Source: Sphingopyxis macrogoltabida
GTDB taxonomy: Bacteria > Pseudomonadota > Alphaproteobacteria > Sphingomonadales > Sphingomonadaceae
Assembly (NCBI RefSeq): GCF_001314325.1
Contig: NZ_CP009429.1
Location: 2,170,501 to 2,234,500 of the forward strand
Reading direction: 5' to 3'
Length of the DNA stretch: 64,000 bases
The position numbers and the translations under genes were made by a program. Of this stretch, positions 1-8,254 are shown one piece after another. Within the stretch, counting starts at the first letter, position 1, and each line of letters opens with the position of its first letter. The notes under the pieces were generated by a model that was not told the origin of the DNA, did no database searches, and saw only the letters and a list, made by a program, of their open reading frames with translations.

Positions 1-302
1 GCCATCGCCCCACCGCTCGCCTTGAGACCCAAGCCTGCGAAGCTCTCGAGCAGGATGACCGACAACGCCTGAAAGTTGCCGATGATGAAGGCGAAGACGC
101 CAATATAGAGCGTCTTCTTGATGAGCCGCTGCAGCACGTCCTCATCGGTGCCCCACGCCCAGAAGAGCGCCGCAATCGTCACGTCGATCACGATGAGTGT
201 CGAGGACAGGAAGCCGACCTCGCCGCCGAGCAGGCCGAAGCCGCTGTCTATATAGGTCGAGAAGACCGACAGGAAATTGTCGATGACGCCGGTGTCGTTC
301 AT
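1..302 (-). CDS. trbL: TrbL/VirB6-like conjugal transfer membrane protein (N-terminal part, cut by window edge)
   Basis: Reading leftward from the ATG at 302, the first 100 residues are hydrophobic and run off the window edge. TrbL is the polytopic inner-membrane channel subunit of the Trb type IV secretion system (VirB6 equivalent), and the pattern of an N-terminal soluble stretch followed by hydrophobic helices fits. It overlaps the upstream trbK-like gene by four bases (ATGA), the usual coupling in this operon. Position after trbE-J-K supports the call. The rest of the gene, and normally trbF, trbG and trbI, would lie outside the window. Confidence 0.85.
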   Translation of the reverse strand, partial: MNDTGVIDNFLSVFSTYIDSGFGLLGGEVGFLSSTLIVIDVTIAALFWAWGTDEDVLQRLIKKTLYIGVFAFIIGNFQALSVILLESFAGLGLKASGGAM

Positions 303-550
303 TGCTCGGGCTTTCCAGAACGGAAGAAGTGGCGCCGCTTGGCTTCCCAGGCCGCCTTGCACTCGGGATCGGCCTCGGTGGCTGTTCGGCAGCGGCGCAA
401 CGTGTCGCCATAGTCGGGGGGTGCGTCCGCTCCGGAGATTTGGGGAGCGGACGCACGGGGCGCGGGCGGATCGAGCGCGGCGATGAGGGCAAGGGTCAGC
501 GCAAGACCCACGACAATTGCCGCCATCACCAGCCCGCCCGCCCGGCCCAT
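299..550 (-). CDS. trbK: TrbK-like putative entry exclusion protein
   Basis: An 83-residue protein with one hydrophobic segment near residues 5-25, a proline/alanine-rich linker and a C-terminal motif with two cysteines (CRT...DPEC) followed by a basic, aromatic tail ending in RHFF. This matches the alternative TrbK family found between trbJ and trbL in Tn4371-like elements. Family members are thought to act at the inner membrane to exclude entry of the same element, but the function is assigned mainly by position. It is translationally coupled to trbL by a four-base overlap. Confidence 0.75.
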   Translation of the reverse strand: MGRAGGLVMAAIVVGLALTLALIAALDPPAPRASAPQISGADAPPDYGDTLRRCRTATEADPECKAAWEAKRRHFFRSGKPEQ

Positions 551-551
551 C

Positions 552-1268
552 TCAATCGCCCTTGCGGAAGCGGCGGAAGCGTTCGCGGCCTTCGGCCTCG
601 GCTGCGGCGGCGCGCGCGGCGCCCAGCATCTCGGCGCGGCCCTGCGCCGTCATGACGGCGGCAAGGTCGGCGATCTGCTGCGACTGGATCGCGAGCAACT
701 GGTTGCCCGCCTGCGCCGCCTGCAGCGCGCCGGTCGCCGACTGGCTGGCGCCGACGATCGTCGAGATCGACGTCCGCGTCCCGCCCATGTTCGAGACGAT
801 ACCGGCCTGCACCTTCATCGCATCCTCGAACGCTCCGACGCTGTCTTTCCAGCGCGCCTCGGCATTGGCGACCAATGCCGACGTCGGGCCCGAGAAGGCG
901 GTTCCCTTGTAGCGCTGCTCGAAGCCCTTGCGGATATCGGCGACGTCATAGGCAATGCCTTCGGCCTCGGTGAGCAGCTGCTTGGTCTGGTCGATCTGCG
1001 CCTGCAGTTCGCCGAGCGTCGAGGTCGGCAGGCTCTGGAGGTTGCGTGCCTCGTTGAGCAGCGACGTCGCCTGGTTCTGGAGCTGCTTGATCTGATTGTT
1101 GATCTGCTCGAGCGTGCGCGCGGCGGTCAGGATATTCTGCGAATAGTTGCGCGGATCGTGGACGATGCCGCCGACCTGTGCGCTCGCCGGCGCTGAAAGC
1201 ATCGGACCCGACACACTCGCGGCGACGAGCGCCGCTGCGGTGATCGAGCGGAGGATATTCTTCTTCAT
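552..1268 (-). CDS. trbJ: P-type conjugative transfer protein TrbJ
   Basis: A 238-residue periplasmic protein, equivalent to VirB5, a minor pilus component. Residues 1-30 form a classical signal peptide (MKKN start, hydrophobic core, ASA cleavage site). The mature part is mostly alpha-helical with long coiled-coil-like segments rich in Q, L and A (for example EQINNQIKQLQNQ near residue 55). Its start codon lies within the last bases of trbE (ATGA-type overlap at 1265-1268). Length and gene order trbE-trbJ-trbK-trbL match the family. Confidence 0.93.
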   Translation of the reverse strand: MKKNILRSITAAALVAASVSGPMLSAPASAQVGGIVHDPRNYSQNILTAARTLEQINNQIKQLQNQATSLLNEARNLQSLPTSTLGELQAQIDQTKQLLTEAEGIAYDVADIRKGFEQRYKGTAFSGPTSALVANAEARWKDSVGAFEDAMKVQAGIVSNMGGTRTSISTIVGASQSATGALQAAQAGNQLLAIQSQQIADLAAVMTAQGRAEMLGAARAAAAEAEGRERFRRFRKGD

Positions 1269-3706
1269 TGGGGGGACTCCTCATTGGGGGCGACTGCGGG
1301 GGGCAGCAGCTCGGTCGCCCATTCGAGCTTGCGGTGGGAGAGCCACGCAGCCGCGAAGCCCTCGCGGCCGTGCGCGGCGAAAAGCTCGCCGATGCGGGTC
1401 TGGTCGGTTTTCGAGGAGGCGGCCGTGAAGGCGAGCGCGATGTCGCCGAGCCCGAGGTCAAAGAGGCGGTTGCCGCGGCGCGACTGGCAATAATAGTCGC
1501 GCTTGGGCGTCGCTCGGCTCAATATCTCGGCCTGCCGGTCGTTGAGCCCGAATCGCTCGTAGATACGCGCTATCTGCGGTTCGAGCGCGCGCTCGTTCGG
1601 CAGGAAGATACGCGTGGGACAGCTTTCGATGATCGCCGGCGCGATGCTCGAAGTCTCGATATCGGCAAGGCTCTGCGTCGCGAAGATGACGCTGGCGTTC
1701 TTCTTGCGCAGCGTCTTGAGCCATTCGCGCAGCTGCGCGGCAAAGGCTCGGCTGTCGAGAACGAGCCAGCCTTCGTCGATGATGATCAGCGTCGGCGATC
1801 CGTCGAGCCGGCCGGCGATGCGGTGGAAGAGATAGGACAGTACCGCGCCAGCCGAGGCTGCGCCGACGAGACCCTCGGTCTCGAACACCTGCACCATCGC
1901 CTCGCCGAGCTTCTCCTCGTCGGCGTCGAGCAGCCGGCCCCAGGGACCGCCGACCAGATAGGGCGCGAGTGCCTGCTTGAGTTCGATCGACTGAAGCAGC
2001 ACCGCAAGACCCGTCAGCGTGCGCTCGGCCACCGGCGCAGTCGCGAGCGAGGTGAGCGCCGACCAGAGATGCTCCTTTGCCGCCGGATCGATCTCGACGC
2101 CTTCACCCGCGAGCATCGCGGCGAGCCATTCGGCCGCCCAGCTGCGTTCAGCCGCCTCGTCGATCCGCGCAAGTGGTTGCAACGAAACGCCGCCCTCGCC
2201 ATCGTGCAAGGCGCCGCCGAGATCCTGCCAGTCGCCGCCCATGGCGAGCGCAGCAGCGCGGATCGAGCCGCCAAAGTCGAAGGCGAATATCTGCGCCCGC
2301 ATATAGCGGCGGAACTGCATTGCCATGGTGGCGAGCAGCACCGACTTGCCGGCACCGGTCGGGCCGACGACGAGGCAGTGGCCGACATCGCCGACATGGA
2401 GGGAAAGGCGGAACGGGGTCGAGCCTTCGGTCTTGCCATACAGCAAGGGGGCATCACCGAAATGTTCGTCCCGTTCCGCTCCCGCCCACACGGCAGAGAG
2501 GGGGACTATGTGGGCGAGATTGAGCGTCGAAATGGGAGGCTGGCGGACATTGGCATAGACGTGCCCCGGAAGCCCCCCAAGCCAGGCCTCGATCGCGTTC
2601 ATGCCCTCGATCGTGCAGGTGAAGTCGCGGCCCTGGATGACCTTCTCGACGAGCCGTAGCTTCTCGGCCGCGAGCGCCGGATCGGCGTCCCACACGGTGA
2701 CCGTGGCGGTCACATAGGCGATGCCCGCGTGATCGGCACCCAGCTCCTGCAGCGCGATGTCGGCATCGGCCGCCTTGTTCGAGGCGTCGCTGTCCATGAG
2801 CACCGACTGCTCATTGGTCATGACCTCTTTCAGGATCGCCGCGATCGACTTACGCTTGGCGAACCATTGCCGCCGGATCTTGGTCAGCAGCTTGGTGGCA
2901 TCGGTCTTGTCGAGCATGATCGCGCGGGTCGACCAGCGGTAGGCGAAGGCGAGCCGGTTGAGTTCGTCGAGCAGCCCCGGCCAGGTCGACGACGGAAATC
3001 CCGTGATCGTCAGCGTCCGCAGATGCTGGTCGCCAAGCCGCGGCTCAAGCCCGCCGACGAGCGGCTGATCGGTGAGCAGCGCATCGAGATAGACCGGCGT
3101 TTCAGGCACGCGGACGCGCTGCCGCTTGGTCGAGACGGTCGAATGGAGGTAGGTCAGCGTCTCGCCGTCATCGAGCCATTCGGCCTCGGGCATGAAGCCT
3201 TCGACGAGATGGAGGACGCGGTTCGTCCGGTCGGTGAAGCTCGCGACGTGTTCGCGCGGGTCCACGCCCGAGCGCGCCATCCCTTCATAGAGCCACCCTT
3301 CCGCGCGCGAGGCATCCTCCGCCGGCGGCATCCACAAAAGAGTCAGGAAATAGCGGCTCTCGAAATGCGCCCCTTCCTCCCGGAACTGCTCCTGCCGCTC
3401 CATGTCGACAAGCGCGGACGCCGGATCGGGAAACTCCGACTGCGGATAGCCGCTCGCCGGCAACCGCTGGGCCTCGACGAACACCGCCCAGCCCGAGCCG
3501 AGGCGCCGCAGCGTATTGTTGAGGCGTGAGGTCACCGCGACCAGTTCGGCTCGCGTGGCGCTGTCGAGATCGGGGCCGCGGAAGCGCGCCGTGCGCTGCA
3601 GCGATCCGTCCTTGTTCAGCACCACGCCCTCGCCCACCAGCGCGACCCACGGGAGAAAATCGGCAAGGCAGGCGGATTTCGAGCGATATTCGGCAAGGTT
3701 CATCAT
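1265..3706 (-). CDS. trbE: Conjugal transfer ATPase TrbE (VirB4-like)
   Basis: An 813-residue inner-membrane-associated ATPase that energises pilus assembly and transfer. The Walker A motif GPTGAGKS lies near residues 446-453 and a Walker B motif ending IIIDEGW near residue 640. I chose the ATG at 3706 (MMNLAEY...) because it overlaps the trbD stop as ATGA. An upstream in-frame ATG at 3829 would place 41 low-complexity basic residues in front and intrude into trbD. Length and the N-terminal CagE/TrbE/VirB region are typical for the family. Confidence 0.95.
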   Translation of the reverse strand: MMNLAEYRSKSACLADFLPWVALVGEGVVLNKDGSLQRTARFRGPDLDSATRAELVAVTSRLNNTLRRLGSGWAVFVEAQRLPASGYPQSEFPDPASALVDMERQEQFREEGAHFESRYFLTLLWMPPAEDASRAEGWLYEGMARSGVDPREHVASFTDRTNRVLHLVEGFMPEAEWLDDGETLTYLHSTVSTKRQRVRVPETPVYLDALLTDQPLVGGLEPRLGDQHLRTLTITGFPSSTWPGLLDELNRLAFAYRWSTRAIMLDKTDATKLLTKIRRQWFAKRKSIAAILKEVMTNEQSVLMDSDASNKAADADIALQELGADHAGIAYVTATVTVWDADPALAAEKLRLVEKVIQGRDFTCTIEGMNAIEAWLGGLPGHVYANVRQPPISTLNLAHIVPLSAVWAGAERDEHFGDAPLLYGKTEGSTPFRLSLHVGDVGHCLVVGPTGAGKSVLLATMAMQFRRYMRAQIFAFDFGGSIRAAALAMGGDWQDLGGALHDGEGGVSLQPLARIDEAAERSWAAEWLAAMLAGEGVEIDPAAKEHLWSALTSLATAPVAERTLTGLAVLLQSIELKQALAPYLVGGPWGRLLDADEEKLGEAMVQVFETEGLVGAASAGAVLSYLFHRIAGRLDGSPTLIIIDEGWLVLDSRAFAAQLREWLKTLRKKNASVIFATQSLADIETSSIAPAIIESCPTRIFLPNERALEPQIARIYERFGLNDRQAEILSRATPKRDYYCQSRRGNRLFDLGLGDIALAFTAASSKTDQTRIGELFAAHGREGFAAAWLSHRKLEWATELLPPAVAPNEESPQ

Positions 3707-3963
3707 GGCCGCATCCAGACAGGATATTTGAGGTGACGCCTTGCGACGTCGACGAAGAGGGGATCGCGGCGCGCCGCCCAGACCGAGAGCGCATGGCCGA
3801 TCGCCCAGATCGCGATGCCGGCGATCCAAAGGCGAAGTCCGAGTCCGATCGCCCCGGCAAGCGTGCCGTTGACGATCGCGAGCGACCGCGGCGCGCCGCC
3901 GAGCAAGATCGGCTCGGCGAGCGCCCGGTGAACCGGGGCGAAGAAGCCCGGAACCTCCTCCAT
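3703..3963 (-). CDS. trbD: Conjugal transfer protein TrbD (VirB3-like)
   Basis: An 86-residue protein starting MEEVPGFFAPVHRAL and carrying one hydrophobic stretch near residues 36-60, typical of VirB3/TrbD, which associates with the VirB4/TrbE ATPase in the inner membrane. Start at 3963 shares one base with the trbC stop, and the end overlaps the trbE start, so B-C-D-E are tightly coupled. The conserved early pattern (P-x-H-R-A-L-x-x-P-I-L-L-G-G-A-P-R) is clearly visible. Confidence 0.92.
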   Translation of the reverse strand: MEEVPGFFAPVHRALAEPILLGGAPRSLAIVNGTLAGAIGLGLRLWIAGIAIWAIGHALSVWAARRDPLFVDVARRHLKYPVWMRP

Positions 3964-4298
3964 CAGATCAGCGCTCCGCCGCCGAAGGAAAAGAAGGACA
4001 GGAAGAAACTCGACGCCGCGAATGCGATCGACAGACCGAACACGATCTGGACGAGGCGGCGGAACCCGCCCGACGTGTCGCCGAATGCGAGGCTGAGGCC
4101 CGTCACGATGATGATGATCACCGCAACGATCTTGGCGACCGGCCCCTCGATGCTCTCGAGGATCGATTGCAGCGGCGCTTCCCACGGCATCGACGAACCG
4201 CCGGCATGCGCCGGGGCGGAAACGACCAGCGCGACGAACAGCGCGGTAGAGCAGAGCATGGCGCGACGGGCGCCATGCCGGAAGGCATGGATCATCAT
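3963..4298 (-). CDS. trbC: Conjugal transfer pilin TrbC (VirB2-like)
   Basis: A 111-residue prepilin. Residues 1-32 look like a long signal peptide ending AHA, followed by two hydrophobic helices (about 52-72 and 84-106) separated by a short polar loop (GDTSGGFRR), the standard TrbC/VirB2 pilin topology. The start ATG at 4298 overlaps the trbB stop (ATGA). The pilin is the main subunit of the conjugative pilus. TrbC pilins of the RP4 type are often cyclised by the TraF peptidase, and a TraF-like gene is present at 13287-13877. Confidence 0.92.
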   Translation of the reverse strand: MMIHAFRHGARRAMLCSTALFVALVVSAPAHAGGSSMPWEAPLQSILESIEGPVAKIVAVIIIIVTGLSLAFGDTSGGFRRLVQIVFGLSIAFAASSFFLSFFSFGGGALI

Positions 4299-5272
4299 AT
4301 TTCTCCTTCGGGGATGAGCGGGGTGATGCAGAACTGGCCGGTCACAGGGTCGAGGCCATCGACACGGGCAAGTTCGGAAAGGCGGCGCCCGGTGCCGTCG
4401 CGTACCAGCACGGCGACAAGGTCGATCGTCTCGGCGAGCAGCGCGCGCGGGACCGTCACCACGGCCTCCTGAATGAGTTGCTCCATCCGGCGCAGCGAGC
4501 CGAGTGCGGTCCCCGCATGGATCGTGCCGATACCGCCGGGGTGACCGGTGCCCCACGCCTTCAGAAGCTCAAGCGCCTCCGCTCCCCGGACTTCGCCGAT
4601 CGGGATGCGATCAGGCCGTAGACGGAGCGAAGAGCGCACGAGGTCCGCGAGCGTCGCCACGCCGTCCTTCGTTCGCATGGCGACGAGATTGGGCGCGGCG
4701 CATTGAAGCTCGCGCGTATCTTCGATCAGAACGATACGATCCGACGTCTTCGCAACTTCCGCGAGCAATGCGTTGGTAAGCGTAGTTTTTCCGGTACCGG
4801 TACCGCCGGCCACCAGAATATTTTTCCGCTCGGACACTGCGCAGCGGAGGATCTCGGCCGAGAGGTCCGACATGATACCGGCGGTGGCATAATCGTGAAG
4901 GGTGAACACCGCGACGGCGGGCTTCCGGATGGCGAAGGTCGGCGCTGCCACCACCGGCGGCAACAGCCCTTCGAAGCGCTCGCCGGTCTCCGGGAGTTCG
5001 GCAGAGACGCGCGGCGAGCCAGCGTGGACCGCGGCGCCAACATGGTGCGCGACGAGGCGAATGATGCGTTCGCCATCGGCGGCGGCAAGAAGGATTCCGC
5101 TGTCGGCGATGCCGATGCCCAACCGGTCGACCCAAAGACGGCCATCGGGGTTGAGCATGATCTCGATGACCGAGGGGTCGGCAAGCCATTCGGCGATGGC
5201 GCCGCCAAGCGCGGTCCGGAGCATGCGCGCGCCGCGTGCCTGCGGCTCATTGCCAGTCGATGCTGCGCCCAT
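4295..5272 (-). CDS. trbB: P-type conjugative transfer ATPase TrbB (VirB11-like)
   Basis: A 325-residue traffic ATPase of the VirB11/secretion-ATPase family. The Walker A motif [10 protein letters not shown] is near residues 154-163. It is followed by the Asp-box region (LIEDTREL), a Walker-B-like segment ([13 protein letters not shown]) and the His-box [11 protein letters not shown]. It forms a hexamer at the cytoplasmic face of the type IV secretion channel. It is the first gene of the trbBCDEJKL run. The 218 bases upstream (5273-5490) separate it from a divergently transcribed regulator gene and should contain its promoter. Confidence 0.95.
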   Translation of the reverse strand: MGAASTGNEPQARGARMLRTALGGAIAEWLADPSVIEIMLNPDGRLWVDRLGIGIADSGILLAAADGERIIRLVAHHVGAAVHAGSPRVSAELPETGERFEGLLPPVVAAPTFAIRKPAVAVFTLHDYATAGIMSDLSAEILRCAVSERKNILVAGGTGTGKTTLTNALLAEVAKTSDRIVLIEDTRELQCAAPNLVAMRTKDGVATLADLVRSSLRLRPDRIPIGEVRGAEALELLKAWGTGHPGGIGTIHAGTALGSLRRMEQLIQEAVVTVPRALLAETIDLVAVLVRDGTGRRLSELARVDGLDPVTGQFCITPLIPEGEI

Positions 5273-5490
5273 CGGAGTCCCCGTTCATTGGTCCGGGCAA
5301 CGGCGCCCGGCTCGACGGGGACGAGTAAGAGACGCAGAAAAGTCCCGGCTTCAACAGGGATTTACGCGCGTCAAACCATCGGAAAGAATGACTAGCCATT
5401 GCCTATGCGGCCGGCTCGGTCTGCAGCCATCTTACCGCGACTCACTCCGATGATGCTTGCGCGCGGCGCTATTTCGACAATCATGTAAAC

Positions 5491-6009
5491 ATGAATGATT
5501 CGGGGTCGCACCCACTTGACGACGAAGCTCGATGGAACCGCCTGACAGAGAAGCAGCGCGCGTGCCTTGACCTGCTCATCGAGCACAAGACCTCGAAAGA
5601 GATCGCGCGGCTTCTCGATATTTCGAAGCACACCGTCGATCAGCGGTTGAATCTGGCGCGCGACACACTTGGCGCGCAGGACCGGAACGAGTCCGCCTTC
5701 ATCTACCGTCAGATGAAGGAGAAATACGACCGAGTGACATACGACGCGGTGGAGGTTCCGGCGACGCCGGCATTGGTGCGATCCGAGTTTCCGGACGGCG
5801 GCTCGCCCAACCTCATGGAACTGCACGACAGTTCGGCGTTGCAGGGCGGGTCATCGGGAATTCGCCCGCCGTTCAGAGGTCTTTTCAAGCGCGATCATAA
5901 TTCGGCAAACCGGCTTTGGATCTATCTCGCCGGACTTGCCGCTGCGGTCTGGATTGTCCTGGGTGGTCTCGGCGTTGCCCAAGCGCTGAACCAGCTGATC
6001 CAGAACTGA
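5491..6009 (+). CDS. LuxR-type helix-turn-helix protein with C-terminal membrane anchor
   Basis: A 172-residue protein. Residues about 15-70 form a GerE/LuxR-type helix-turn-helix (LTEKQRACLDLL ... SKEIARLLDISKHTVDQRL). There is no receiver or autoinducer domain. A single hydrophobic helix near residues 143-163 (WIYLAGLAAAVWIVLGGLGV) precedes a short tail, so the DNA-binding domain probably faces the cytoplasm from a membrane tether. It is divergent from trbB and first in a four-gene plus-strand cassette. A role in controlling the transfer operon or the cassette is inference. Confidence 0.8.
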   Translation: MNDSGSHPLDDEARWNRLTEKQRACLDLLIEHKTSKEIARLLDISKHTVDQRLNLARDTLGAQDRNESAFIYRQMKEKYDRVTYDAVEVPATPALVRSEFPDGGSPNLMELHDSSALQGGSSGIRPPFRGLFKRDHNSANRLWIYLAGLAAAVWIVLGGLGVAQALNQLIQN

Positions 6010-6067
6010 CCTCTCTTCAAATCGGTCCAATTGGCTGAGGCTCTGCGGCTTCGGCGAAGGAGAACCT

Positions 6068-6397
6068 ATGTCTGAGAATATTGCCGCAATGGCGGCCCGG
6101 CTGCATCGCGACGTCCCAAATGCCGAGGGAAGTATCGACGACGCGCTGATTGCCGTGGCTTCGCTCACCACCAGCGTCGTTATGGCCCGGCGCGCGATCG
6201 GCGCACCGGCGAAAACGGGCCAAGGAACGATCATACGCTTGGTCGAGGCGCAGATGTCGCTCGTCAAGGTCAGCGGCAGCATTCTTCGCGCGCACAATGA
6301 GCTGGCCGAGATCGGCAAGGAAACGGCCGGGTACGATCTGCGCGAATGCCCGTCTGTTGCCGGCACGAAGGTCGTTCCGCTTTCTTCGGCTTCGTGA
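6068..6397 (+). CDS. Unknown small helical protein in ICE cassette
   Basis: A 109-residue, mainly helical soluble protein with no family I recognise. A good ribosome binding site (GAAGGAG) lies seven bases before the ATG. It follows the LuxR-type gene by 58 bases on the same strand. The sequence contains alternating hydrophobic/charged helices (for example IIRLVEAQMSLVKVSGSIL near residue 55) and no signal peptide. Its consistent orientation with the neighbours suggests one transcription unit. Confidence 0.65.
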   Translation: MSENIAAMAARLHRDVPNAEGSIDDALIAVASLTTSVVMARRAIGAPAKTGQGTIIRLVEAQMSLVKVSGSILRAHNELAEIGKETAGYDLRECPSVAGTKVVPLSSAS

Positions 6398-6438
6398 AGC
6401 GAATTGACCGAGAGCGATCAGCATGAAAAGTCACGAGA

Positions 6439-6927
6439 ATGCGCATAGCCATTTTCGCCACGATATTGCTGATCGCTCTCCTCTATGCGGCGTGGAAGGG
6501 TGGCGGACCCGAGCGGGCGATGGTCGGAATAGCCGTTACCATCGTGGTCTGGGATCGCTTGTTGGTCGCTTCTGGGATGGTCTCCTATCATGTGCTCGAT
6601 ATTGGTTATCTCGCGCACGACGCATTTGGAGCCCTAGCGACGCTTGCCCTGGCGATGGTCGCGTACCGCTTCTGGACCATTCCCGCGGCGATCCTTCATG
6701 CTTTGCCCCTGCTCGCCCACCTGAGCCGAGCCGTGGACCTCTCCATCAGTCCTGTCGTGTATCTGACGATGCAGGTGGCATCGTCCTGGCTGGTCCCACC
6801 CCTGCTAATCCTTGCAACCTGGCATCACCAGCGTCGCCTGAAGCAGTGCGGCAGCGATCCGTCCTGGCACATCTCGTGGAAATCGCAGCCCCGGGACAAG
6901 GGGCAGCACTCGCCAAAGCCCTCCTAG
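6439..6927 (+). CDS. Unknown membrane protein in ICE cassette
   Basis: A 162-residue protein with about four or five predicted membrane helices across residues 3-130 (the first, MRIAIFATILLIALLYAAW, starts at residue 1) and a basic, polar C-terminal tail. No family recognised. It is third in the plus-strand cassette, and its 3' end overlaps the probable start of the RadC-like gene, indicating translational coupling. Confidence 0.65.
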   Translation: MRIAIFATILLIALLYAAWKGGGPERAMVGIAVTIVVWDRLLVASGMVSYHVLDIGYLAHDAFGALATLALAMVAYRFWTIPAAILHALPLLAHLSRAVDLSISPVVYLTMQVASSWLVPPLLILATWHHQRRLKQCGSDPSWHISWKSQPRDKGQHSPKPS

Positions 6928-7847
6928 ACGAATTCCAGTCGCTCGGCCGCCTGTGGGCGCAAGAGCCCGAGGCCATAGCGAGAATCGTCGGCAGCAATTC
7001 GCTAGTGGCATCCCTCATCCTGCACGCCCGCGACGCCGCAATCGCGGCGGCGAATTCCGACATCCGCGGAATTCGCATTGATCCGTTCGCAGCTGAGGTC
7101 AGACGGTATCTGATCTTGTCGATGGGCAGCCTTGCCGACGAGCGCTTCCGCATCCTGTTTCTGGATTCTTCGCACCGCCTGATCGCCGACGAAGAGATGC
7201 AGCGCGGGACGATTTCCCAGATCAGCCTGTACCCGAGAACCATCTTTCGCCGTGCGCTCGAGGTGAACGCCGCCGCGATTATCCTCGTGCACAATCATCC
7301 GAGCGGCGATCTGAGCCCGAGCGCGGAAGATATCGACGTGACGCGGCGTCTCGACCAGATCGGCCGTTCGCTCGGCATCGAGGTGCTCGACCACATCATC
7401 GTCACCGCTGCCTACGCACATCACCTCATCAGTCGCGATCCGACGGCCACTCGCGAGGCGGCGGCACCTTTCACCCTGCGAAGCCCTGACAGCCAGCAGA
7501 ACTCGGAGGACGAGGACCTGGCGCTCGCCAACGCACGGGCGACGATGCGGCGACGGCTGCTCCGCCGACAATTGCTCGGCGCGCCCGAGCTCTTTGGCGA
7601 TCCGGCGTGGGAGATGCTGATCGATCTCTTCATCCACGAGTGTGAGCGAAAGCCGATCTCGGTTACCTCGCTATGCGTCACACCCAGCATTCCCATGAGC
7701 AGCGCCATTCGCCTCTGCCAGAAGCTTTGCGACGCCAACCTCATCCGGCGAAAGCCTGACCTCTACGATGGTCGCCGCGTCTTCGTCGAGCTCAACCCCG
7801 ACGTGTCCCACCGCCTCCGCGCCTATTTCCTCGCCGGGTCCGATTGA
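6846..7847 (+). CDS. RadC/JAB-domain protein fused to a C-terminal winged helix
   Basis: About 333 residues if the GTG at 6846 is used; the GTG at 6876 is an alternative, and neither has a strong ribosome site. The N-terminal part resembles the helix-hairpin-helix region of RadC proteins. The central JAB/MPN metalloprotease fold carries the intact motif HNHPSGD followed by a downstream Asp in the usual position. The last ~85 residues (FGDPAWEMLIDLF ... RRVFVELNPDV) look like a MarR-type winged helix. RadC-like JAB proteins are common on mobile elements but their biochemical role is unsettled; classical RadC has no winged helix. The last 25 bases overlap the convergent copG gene. Confidence 0.75.
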   Translation: MRQRSVLAHLVEIAAPGQGAALAKALLDEFQSLGRLWAQEPEAIARIVGSNSLVASLILHARDAAIAAANSDIRGIRIDPFAAEVRRYLILSMGSLADERFRILFLDSSHRLIADEEMQRGTISQISLYPRTIFRRALEVNAAAIILVHNHPSGDLSPSAEDIDVTRRLDQIGRSLGIEVLDHIIVTAAYAHHLISRDPTATREAAAPFTLRSPDSQQNSEDEDLALANARATMRRRLLRRQLLGAPELFGDPAWEMLIDLFIHECERKPISVTSLCVTPSIPMSSAIRLCQKLCDANLIRRKPDLYDGRRVFVELNPDVSHRLRAYFLAGSD

Positions 7848-8254
7848 GCTTCGCCGCGGCTCAACTCTGCCGCCAGCTTGGCACCGCCGTCCATCCGCTT
7901 TGCGAGCGCATCGACAAATCCCTCCCATCGCCGCTTGCCGGTCGCCTGGGCCGCAGCGAGCGCGTTGTCGGGAAGCGGTGTCGTGCTGGTCAGCCAGTGC
8001 CGCACGAAAAGCGCCAGCGTCTCGTTGGTGAGGTCGGTATGCCATTCGAGCCGCTCGAGGAGCCGGACCAAGCGGTCGAGGCGGCGGATCAGCAAGGCTT
8101 CGGCCCGATCCTGATCCTGGGGTAGCAACAAGGCGGTAAGCGCGGCCTCCACGACCTCGGTCTTGGTGGTACCGCGCTGCCGGGCCCGATCTTCCAAGCT
8201 TCGCACCAGACCAGCGTCGAGGCGGAACGTCTGCTTGATATGGGCGCGGCTCAC
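7823..8254 (-). CDS. CopG-family ribbon-helix-helix accessory protein
   Basis: A 143-residue protein. The first ~45 residues (HIKQTFRLDAGLVRSLEDRARQRG...) form a ribbon-helix-helix DNA-binding domain. The rest is helical with a long leucine-rich segment. Its start overlaps the traG stop as ATGA. A CopG-like gene directly after traG is standard in Tn4371-type elements, where it probably helps the relaxosome or regulates transfer. Normally trbB would follow immediately; here a plus-strand cassette intervenes. Confidence 0.85.
   Translation of the reverse strand: MSRAHIKQTFRLDAGLVRSLEDRARQRGTTKTEVVEAALTALLLPQDQDRAEALLIRRLDRLVRLLERLEWHTDLTNETLALFVRHWLTSTTPLPDNALAAAQATGKRRWEGFVDALAKRMDGGAKLAAELSRGEAQSDPARK

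Noticed and set aside
2464..2477. GTTC repeats inside trbE as a LexA box.
   Set aside because: The spacer is five bases, not seven, and it is inside a conserved coding region.
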